From Candidatus Poseidoniaceae archaeon (GTDB lineage Archaea; Thermoplasmatota; Poseidoniia; Poseidoniales; Poseidoniaceae), in NCBI GenBank assembly GCA_022425185.1, contig JAKMFY010000083.1:1-7843 (forward strand): a stretch of DNA of 7,843 bases, in the 5' to 3' direction. A program made the translations under genes and the position numbers. Every line of letters starts with the position of its first letter. Position 1 is the stretch's first letter. Below are positions 1-6,400 of this stretch, piece by piece. Under the pieces are notes generated by a model that made no database searches, was not told the DNA's origin, and worked only from the letters and a program-made list of their open reading frames with translations.

Positions 1-671
1 CCTGTTAGCCAGACCTTTTGGACATGGGATCCCTTCGCCTCCATTATTCGAGCATAAGTCTCGCTTTGCTCAATTGGAACTTCATCGTCCTTCTCGCCAT
101 GAAGAAGAAGAACTGGGGATTTAGGAGGTAAATCAACTGGATTAAGTCGTCGCCAAATCTCTTCATCCTTGTATGGTTCACAACCAATCCAGCGACGGAT
201 AGCATCTCCATCGTCACTGAGTTTAGCATCATCGGCACCGAATAAATCTGTAATTGGTGCCTGAGCAATAGCGAGCCAAGGTTTGCGTTCGGCTTTACTG
301 GCCATCAACAAAGCGAGATGTCCTCCTGCTGAATGCCCCATGACCATGCTTCTCGTAATGTCAATTCCAGGTAACAAAGCAAGTTGACCCCATGCTCGGA
401 GAACGTCTGATAGAGTATCCATCCATACGCCCTCATCTCCATCATCCCATCGCTTGAATTCAATATTCCATGCTGCCACACCCGCATCACTGAGGGCATT
501 CGCGATTGGTTGCATCAGTTCAAGTGTGTACTCTTTTTTCCAAAACCCACCATGAATCAACATAATGCAAGGGACGCCATGATCGTTTTGGAACGGTGAT
601 GGTTCATCAGGCATATGCAAATCTGCAAACTGCCATGCTTCTGCACCCCATTGCATACGGTCAACAGGCAT
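1..671 (-). CDS. Alpha/beta hydrolase (HGGxW type), 3' end cut by window
   Basis: A serine hydrolase of the alpha/beta fold, probably cytosolic since no signal peptide is visible. The visible 223 residues start at the ATG at 671. An oxyanion-hole motif HGGFW lies at residues 40-44 and a nucleophile elbow GHSAGG at 112-117, giving Ser114 as the nucleophile. HGEKDDEVP at 191-199 supplies the acid, with Asp196 the likely catalytic residue. The catalytic His should follow shortly but lies beyond position 1. HGGxW and the following WNIEFKRW segment resemble the BD-FAE / arylformamidase-like branch, whose members act on small esters or amides. The substrate cannot be told from sequence. The start lies 10 bases after the aspS stop on the same strand, so co-transcription is likely. 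No Shine-Dalgarno sequence is seen; Met6 (position 656) is an alternative start. Fold assignment is secure, specific function unknown. Confidence 0.88.
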   Translation of the reverse strand, partial: MPVDRMQWGAEAWQFADLHMPDEPSPFQNDHGVPCIMLIHGGFWKKEYTLELMQPIANALSDAGVAAWNIEFKRWDDGDEGVWMDTLSDVLRAWGQLALLPGIDITRSMVMGHSAGGHLALLMASKAERKPWLAIAQAPITDLFGADDAKLSDDGDAIRRWIGCEPYKDEEIWRRLNPVDLPPKSPVLLLHGEKDDEVPIEQSETYARIMEAKGSHVQKVWLT

Positions 672-681
672 CTTGGTCAAC

Positions 682-2082
682 TCAGGGTGTAACTCGATGT
701 CTATCACGTGGGAACAAGACTGTTTCTCGTACGTTTCTAGAACCTGTCAATGCCATGAGAAGTCGTGCAACTCCAAGTCCCCAGCCAGCGTGTGGCGGTG
801 CACCGAATCTGAAACCGTCGGTATAGAAAGAGAATTCTTCAGGATTGAGTCCCTTAGAGCGTAGATTGTCCTCAAGAATCTCGACGTTATGCTCTCTCTG
901 CCCACCGCTTGTCATTTCATCTCGACCGTAGTTGAGATCAAATCCTCGGCTGAGTTGTTCACCAGTAACTCCCATTTCACCAGGGATGTGATGGATGTAG
1001 AATGGTTTCATTTCCATAGGCCAACGAGGGAGGAAATGGAATCCAGGATATTTCGCTGCAATGATATCACAATGCGAAGAATCAATATCATCTCCCCAAG
1101 TGATCTCTTCACCAGCATCTTGAATCATCTTAATCGCATCACAATACTCGATACGTGGGAATGGAACTGTTGGGATTTCGACTGCAATTGGGCCATCTCC
1201 TTGGCTTTCTCTGTAGGCGTTAATGGTATCAATATGCTCTTGATCGTTTTCAGCTACAGTTTTCCAGATGTGATGAATCATGCGTTCTTGGACACCCATG
1301 ACGTCATCATCATTCATCCAAGCGGCTTCGATATCAAACGAAATGAATTCGTTCAAGTGGCGATATGTATCATGGTTTTCTGCACGGAAGGCAGGTCCAA
1401 TTTCGAAAACACGTTCCATCCCTCCAAGGATAGTGAGTTGTTTGTACAACTGCGGGCTTTGTGAAAGGAATGCAGGGGTATCGAAATACATCATTGGGAA
1501 AAGATTTGTTCCACCTTCGGAAGCGGATGCAATAATTTTCGGTGTATTGATCTCTTTGAATCCTTCAGTTATGAGGTGTTCTCGTCCGTATTGCAGTACT
1601 TTCGAGCGAAGTGTGAACATAGCGTTTACATGTGCACGTCGTAGATCAAGGAAACGATTGTCAAGACGAGTATCGAGCCCAATAGATACAGAATCTGTAA
1701 TTCCAAGTGGAAGTGGTGCGCTGGCTCGAGTCAGAACCACGACATCAGAGGCTACAATTTCGTAGGCAGGTGGAGGTGGTGTTTCCCCTTCCTTCAACTT
1801 TGGAGGACGCTTTTGAGCAACAGTGCCGGTAAACTGTAACGTTGATTCACGAGTCATACGTTGAACGATGTCGAGTTTTTCGTCTCCGATAATATCTCCT
1901 TTGAGAAACACTTGTGAGATTCCAGTCCCATCTCTCATATCAACGAAACAAATAGCACCTTTGCCTCTGTTGGCTTCCATGAATCCAGCGACTGTAACTT
2001 CTTGACCAACGAGTTCTGCACCTTTACGTTGGATTTCAGCGAGTGTATGTGTTCGATATGCGGTGGGGTGCCAGTCAGCCAT
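682..2082 (-). CDS. aspS: Aspartyl-tRNA synthetase, archaeal/eukaryotic type
   Basis: Class II aminoacyl-tRNA synthetase that attaches aspartate to tRNA in the cytosol. With the ATG at 2082 the protein has 466 residues, somewhat longer than the roughly 440 of archaeal relatives and far shorter than bacterial AspRS; the bacterial GAD insertion is absent. An N-terminal OB-fold anticodon-binding domain covers about residues 10-120. The catalytic core follows: motif 1 around GFKEINTP (174-181), the ASEGGTNLFP and QSPQLYKQ segments (187-215), motif 2 with FRAE at 232-235, and motif 3 GWGLGVARL with Arg440. It ends in the typical FPRDRHRVTP. A proline-rich insertion (about 93-105) lies in the OB fold, and the residues that usually enforce tRNA-Asp specificity are changed. 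The frame stays open to an ATG at 2166, but the added 28 residues look unlike the family, and a TATA-like element lies about 25 bases upstream of 2082. The alpha/beta hydrolase follows closely downstream. Confidence 0.97.
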   Translation of the reverse strand: MADWHPTAYRTHTLAEIQRKGAELVGQEVTVAGFMEANRGKGAICFVDMRDGTGISQVFLKGDIIGDEKLDIVQRMTRESTLQFTGTVAQKRPPKLKEGETPPPPAYEIVASDVVVLTRASAPLPLGITDSVSIGLDTRLDNRFLDLRRAHVNAMFTLRSKVLQYGREHLITEGFKEINTPKIIASASEGGTNLFPMMYFDTPAFLSQSPQLYKQLTILGGMERVFEIGPAFRAENHDTYRHLNEFISFDIEAAWMNDDDVMGVQERMIHHIWKTVAENDQEHIDTINAYRESQGDGPIAVEIPTVPFPRIEYCDAIKMIQDAGEEITWGDDIDSSHCDIIAAKYPGFHFLPRWPMEMKPFYIHHIPGEMGVTGEQLSRGFDLNYGRDEMTSGGQREHNVEILEDNLRSKGLNPEEFSFYTDGFRFGAPPHAGWGLGVARLLMALTGSRNVRETVLFPRDRHRVTP

Positions 2083-2103
2083 GTGAATTCCTGTATGGTG
2101 CCG

Positions 2104-2111
2104 TACAAATA
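2104..2111 (-). promoter_or_regulatory. Candidate TATA box for aspS
   Basis: On the minus strand this reads TATTTGTA, an AT-rich octamer in more mixed surroundings. Its centre is about 25-26 bases upstream of the A of the aspS ATG at 2082, the usual archaeal TATA-to-start distance. Transcription would then begin at or next to the start codon, giving a leaderless mRNA, and this favours 2082 over 2166 as the start. The match to a TATA consensus is only moderate. Confidence 0.35.
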
Positions 2112-2151
2112 GGAATCGCTGTAAATCCATGCTCCGCGTATTGGGCAAACC

Positions 2152-2160
2152 TTTGATAAT
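2152..2160 (+). promoter_or_regulatory. Candidate TATA box for metK
   Basis: TTTGATAAT, centred about 25 bases upstream of the metK ATG at 2181, suits an archaeal promoter that starts transcription at the initiation codon. No ribosome-binding sequence lies between this element and the ATG, in keeping with a leaderless message. Together with the aspS element it defines a compact divergent promoter region between 2083 and 2180. Assignment rests on position and AT content only. Confidence 0.35.
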
Positions 2161-2180
2161 CAGCACAGAAGCGGCAGAAC

Positions 2181-3425
2181 ATGCAAGAAGACATTTTCAC
2201 TTCGGAGTCTGTAACCAGCGGTCATCCAGATAAGTTGTGTGATGCTATATCCGATGCAATTGTCGATGCATGTCTTGCTCTGGATCCAAATGCTCGGGTG
2301 GCAGTTGAAACCTGTGTAAAAGGCATGGAGGACAAGAGCGTGATTATTCTTGCAGGAGAAGTGTCTCTTGATGCATCTGCTCCAGATTATGATTCCATTG
2401 CTCGCCAAGCAGCTGCGAACATTGGCTACGATTCTCACGACATCGGAATGGACGCAACCAATCCAAACCTGTGTGATGTTCTGGTCTATGTCACTACTCA
2501 GTCTGCTTTTATCAATCAGGGTGTAGACCGCCAAACACTTGATTCTCAAGGCGCAGGGGACCAAGGCCTTATGTTTGGTTTTGCTTGCACAGAAACTGAA
2601 GATTACAACGAATTAAAAGGACGCTACTTCCCTCTCTCCGCTGCACTTTCTCAACGCCTGTCTCGAAGACTGACGACAGTTCGAGAACAAAACATCTTAC
2701 CATGGGCTCGCCCTGATGGGAAATCACAAGTTTCAGTAGCATACAACGAACAAGGGGAAATCATTGGAGTCGATACTGTCATTGTTGCAATTCAACATGA
2801 TAAACATTTGAAAGATCAATTCGATGGCTCAGTCGAGAAAGAACTTCAACATGTACGAGAACAAATCCAAAAACACGTCGTTGAATACGCTATTCCTTCA
2901 GAACTCCTCTCCTCAGAGTACAACCTCATTGTCAATGGAACAGGTCGTTTCGCTGACCCTGGCGGTCCATACGCTGATGCTGGATTAACGGGGAGAAAAA
3001 TCATTGTCGATACGTACGGTGGAATGGGACGTCATGGAGGAGGGGCCTTCAGTGGCAAAGATCCTTCAAAGGTAGATCGAAGTGCAGCTTATGCAGCACG
3101 ATGGGCTGCTAAACATGTTGTTGCAGCAGGCCTAGCCACACGATTTGAGATTCAACTCGCTTACGTTATTGGAGTTGCAAAACCAGTCAGTCTTATGGTC
3201 GATTCATTTGGTACAGGTGTCGTTTCTGACTCAGAACTCGCCCGTCGTGTTCAGGATACATTTGATTTCAGACCCGCCGCTATTGCAAAAGATTTGGATT
3301 TACTTCGTCCGATTTACAAAGTAACTGCTGCAGGTGGTCACTTCGGCCGCCATGCCACAGACGAAGGCCATTTCCCTTGGGAGCGGCTCGATGCTTCACG
3401 AATTGAAAATCTTACTAATTTCTGA
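2181..3425 (+). CDS. metK: S-adenosylmethionine synthetase, bacterial type
   Basis: Makes S-adenosylmethionine from methionine and ATP in the cytosol, releasing phosphate and diphosphate. The 414-residue product matches the bacterial/eukaryotic MAT family over its length. The N-terminal SESVTSGHPDK segment (residues 8-18) carries His15 and Asp17, expected at the active site. The signature GAGDQGLMFG lies at 124-133. The P-loop-like signature GGGAFSGKDPSK lies at 286-297, followed by VDRSAAYAAR. The C-terminal part has GHFGR and HFPWE. It is about 30 residues longer than the E. coli enzyme, with extra residues in the middle (near 135-165 and 200-230) and a short insertion between GHFGR and FPWE. 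Most archaea instead use a strongly diverged archaeal MAT, so this copy suggests ancient transfer from bacteria. Codon use resembles the neighbours by eye, so the transfer is not recent. It is divergent from aspS, and an oligo-T run follows the stop. Confidence 0.97.
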   Translation: MQEDIFTSESVTSGHPDKLCDAISDAIVDACLALDPNARVAVETCVKGMEDKSVIILAGEVSLDASAPDYDSIARQAAANIGYDSHDIGMDATNPNLCDVLVYVTTQSAFINQGVDRQTLDSQGAGDQGLMFGFACTETEDYNELKGRYFPLSAALSQRLSRRLTTVREQNILPWARPDGKSQVSVAYNEQGEIIGVDTVIVAIQHDKHLKDQFDGSVEKELQHVREQIQKHVVEYAIPSELLSSEYNLIVNGTGRFADPGGPYADAGLTGRKIIVDTYGGMGRHGGGAFSGKDPSKVDRSAAYAARWAAKHVVAAGLATRFEIQLAYVIGVAKPVSLMVDSFGTGVVSDSELARRVQDTFDFRPAAIAKDLDLLRPIYKVTAAGGHFGRHATDEGHFPWERLDASRIENLTNF

Positions 3426-3427
3426 GG

Positions 3428-3434
3428 TTTTTTT
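3428..3434 (+). terminator. Oligo-T terminator after metK
   Basis: Seven consecutive T residues begin two bases after the metK stop codon. Archaeal RNA polymerase stops at such T-rich tracts without needing a hairpin, and no strong inverted repeat precedes this one. The same tract with the following A could instead act as a TATA-like element for the downstream surface protein gene. Confidence 0.5.
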
Positions 3435-3462
3435 ACGCCCAGTAGCCGATTCGCTCAAGTGC

Positions 3463-3467
3463 TAAAG
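3463..3467 (+). promoter_or_regulatory. Weak candidate TATA element for the surface protein gene
   Basis: A short TAAAG within GTGCTAAAGG, centred about 25 bases upstream of the ATG at 3490, the same spacing as seen for aspS and metK. The AT core is very short, so support comes mainly from geometry. The alternative is the T run at 3428-3435, which would give a leader of roughly 30 bases. Confidence 0.2.
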
Positions 3468-3489
3468 GTACCTCGGTTGAAACGGTCCC

Positions 3490-6400
3490 ATGTCGAAAAC
3501 TCACTCGCGTGCCGTAGTTTTGGTCCTTTTGATGCTTGCAGCAAGCGCCTCTCCGCTTGCATTTACAGCAAAAGCAGACTCAACGATTGTGCTTTCTGTT
3601 GACACGCCTCATATGATTCTTATTCCTGGCGAATCGGTCAACCTCTCTCTGGTTATCGAAAACAATGGTTCGTCTATTGAGTCATATTCTGTAGAATCCT
3701 CAACAATTGGATTGTCCAGTGTGTGGTCTGCAACACCAACTGCAGCAAGTGTGTCGAATGTACTTCCTACATACAACGCATCGACAACAATTGTGGTTCA
3801 ACTCCTCGAAACAGCCACACCCTCTGATAACGGAATGTTCACGCTTATGGTTAACGAATCTGATGGAACTGCAACATCGACCATTGATGTCTATGTTTCA
3901 GTCGCTATTGTCTACCATCCTTCGATTGATGCGAGCGGTGTGGGCGATAACGGGCTACTCGCTCTTCAACCGGGCCAATCTGTGGATTTGCAAATACCAG
4001 TTTCAAATCTTGGATCAGTAACAGATTCATACCTTCTCAGTGTCCAAGTTGAGCCCGACTTATCTGGATGGTGGGCGAATTATACATCCAATACTGGCTC
4101 TAATACAACTTCAACAGTTCCATCTTGGTCAATGTCTGTAAGTGATGTCCTGATGTTTGGAAATTCATATACTTCTCAGAATGGCTTGTCATCGATGGTC
4201 GAAGAAATGCTAAGAAGTGCAGGAAGTCCAAGTAATACCTCGGATTTCACTGCTGGTGGTCAAACCCTTCCTGGGCACTGGTCGGACGTGAATACATCGT
4301 CAAGTGCTCAAAATCTTTCCCTAGCATCTGGTGTTTGGGATACAGTCGTCCTTCAAGACCAATCGCAGAGGCCTGGCTTTTTGCGTTCTAATTCAGAATG
4401 GATTGCCAGTAAAAATGCAAGTATAGATTTGGCAGAACGTGTTGATTCAGAAGGTGGATCAACCATGCTCATGATGACTTGGGGACGGAGAAGTGGCGAT
4501 GCAACTAATCCTATATTGTTCTCAAATTACACTCTTATGCAAGATCGACTTGAACAAGGTTACATAGATTTCAGAGACAATATCTCTTCACAGACCTCTT
4601 CAGATATTTACATCGCACCTGTTGGCTTAGCCTTCAAACACATTCACGATTCAATCATCGCATCTGGTGGTAATCCACAGTCGCCTACTTCGACATTCTA
4701 TGGACTGTATACAAATGATGGAAGCCATCCTTCGACATCTGGTTCATATCTTGCAGCATGTGTTTTGTTTTCTGCTCTCACAGGAGATTCACCCGTTGGT
4801 TTAACAGATAATACGACAATGGATGCTGCATTACGACTCACGCTACAGCAAACCGCTGCTGAAGTTGTGTTCAATGGTTCAAGTGAATACGATTATCCGT
4901 GGGAAACATCGGGTGCTATCCAACCAATGAGTCAACATTCAGCATTTCCTCCAGGTTGGGAGGTAAGGTGGCTTGATGATCAAATTGAGAACTTATCTGC
5001 TCAAAATCAAGAATTCTCTACCTTGAGGATTTCAATTCCGTCTGATGCGCTTCCAGGGGCGACTGGCGTACGATTGCATGCTGGGTCTTTGATGGGTAAT
5101 CTCTCCACTTCAACGCTCATGGTTATCGATGTCCAAGCGACATATGATGTCCAAGTTGATTTCTTAGCCAGTACGGATGATTTTATTCCTGGTGAGCAAA
5201 CCAATACCTCGGTTTCAATTACAAATCTAGGCACGACTCAATCAACATACTCCCATTCATTGTCAATATTGAGTGGACCATGTACTGTGGCCTTACTCAC
5301 AGCAGAAACTACCTTTGCAATAGATGAGGTCTCCAACATACCATTCGCAGTTGATGTGGGAAGTAGCGGTAATATTGGAGACGTTTGTTCTGTTCGAATG
5401 ATCAATACGCTCTCAGAAGATTCTTCAGTTTCCTTTGTTCGTGATTTCTCATTTGAAGTCGATCGGAAAGTGGACTTTACCGTTCAGGGTCCATCAGGGG
5501 CTATGCTTCTCGTACCTGGATTAGAGGAGACTCTTGAAGTACGTGTCTTCAATACAGGAAGCGAAACTGAAACGTTTTCCTTACAGATTGTAAGCAACGC
5601 CTCTGCTCATGTTGGATTAACCTTGGATACTGCATCCTCAGTTACCGTTGCTTCTGGGCAGTCCGCTACATGGACCTTGAGTGCAATGGCTGCATCAGGA
5701 TCGCTTGGTCTCAACGAACGAATCATCTCTGTAACTCATGACTCTCTCAAAACGTTGAACACAACATTACCATTTGACGTTCAACCAGTTTCAGAATTAG
5801 AATTGTCAGGCACCCTCGATGGGCGAATCGTGGTTCAACCGGGTCAAACCTCATCGATCAATATTGTCATCGAAAATGTTGGTACTTCAAACGTTTCCCT
5901 TGACACATTCACCATCTCAGGCTTGCCTGGTGGAGTGAGTGCTGAATTGAGTGACGTATCCTCGATAACACTTGCATCAGGGGAGTTGTATGTTGCTCAG
6001 TTGAATGTTACAGCCTCTGCTGCAGTTACTGCCCGTTCTGATTCATTGAGTATCCGTCTTGTATCGGATGCACCCGACTCTCTTCTTCCTCTAGAACTCC
6101 AAGTCATCGATAGAAGCCTTGCACAACTTAACGCAAACACCAACCAAGCTATCGCTGGCCCATCTGCCGTTACAAATGTCACAATTGAAGTAACCAACAT
6201 TGGGACAATGCAAGACACCTTCCTTCTGTCTCTTGAATCGGGAGAATCTTCGACATATTTCGAACTGACATTATCTCAAACATCAGTTGTTCTGGGTGTG
6301 GGCCAATCTGCTACAGTTGTTCTTGGTGTACGTGAGTCATCTGCAGGCGCTCCTGAAACAGGACTTCCTATCAACATTCAAGTTTCTTCGACTCTCGATT

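Noticed and set aside
44..499. Two short minus-strand frames (44-268 and 305-499)
   Set aside because: They are out of frame with the hydrolase on the same strand, whose frame shows HGGFW, GHSAGG and HGEKDDEVP in order.
889..1464. A 191-codon plus-strand open frame within aspS
   Set aside because: It lies wholly antisense to a well-conserved aminoacyl-tRNA synthetase, and its translation shows no recognisable domain. The overlapping plus-strand frame at 1280-1765 was rejected for the same reason.
2083..2166. Extending aspS by 28 residues to the ATG at 2166
   Set aside because: The added residues do not resemble known AspRS N termini. The extension would leave only 14 bases before the metK ATG and would place the candidate promoter inside the gene.
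2160..2564. A 134-codon minus-strand open frame over the start of metK
   Set aside because: It is antisense to the conserved N-terminal part of MetK, with a Cys/His/Ile-rich translation typical of a shadow frame.
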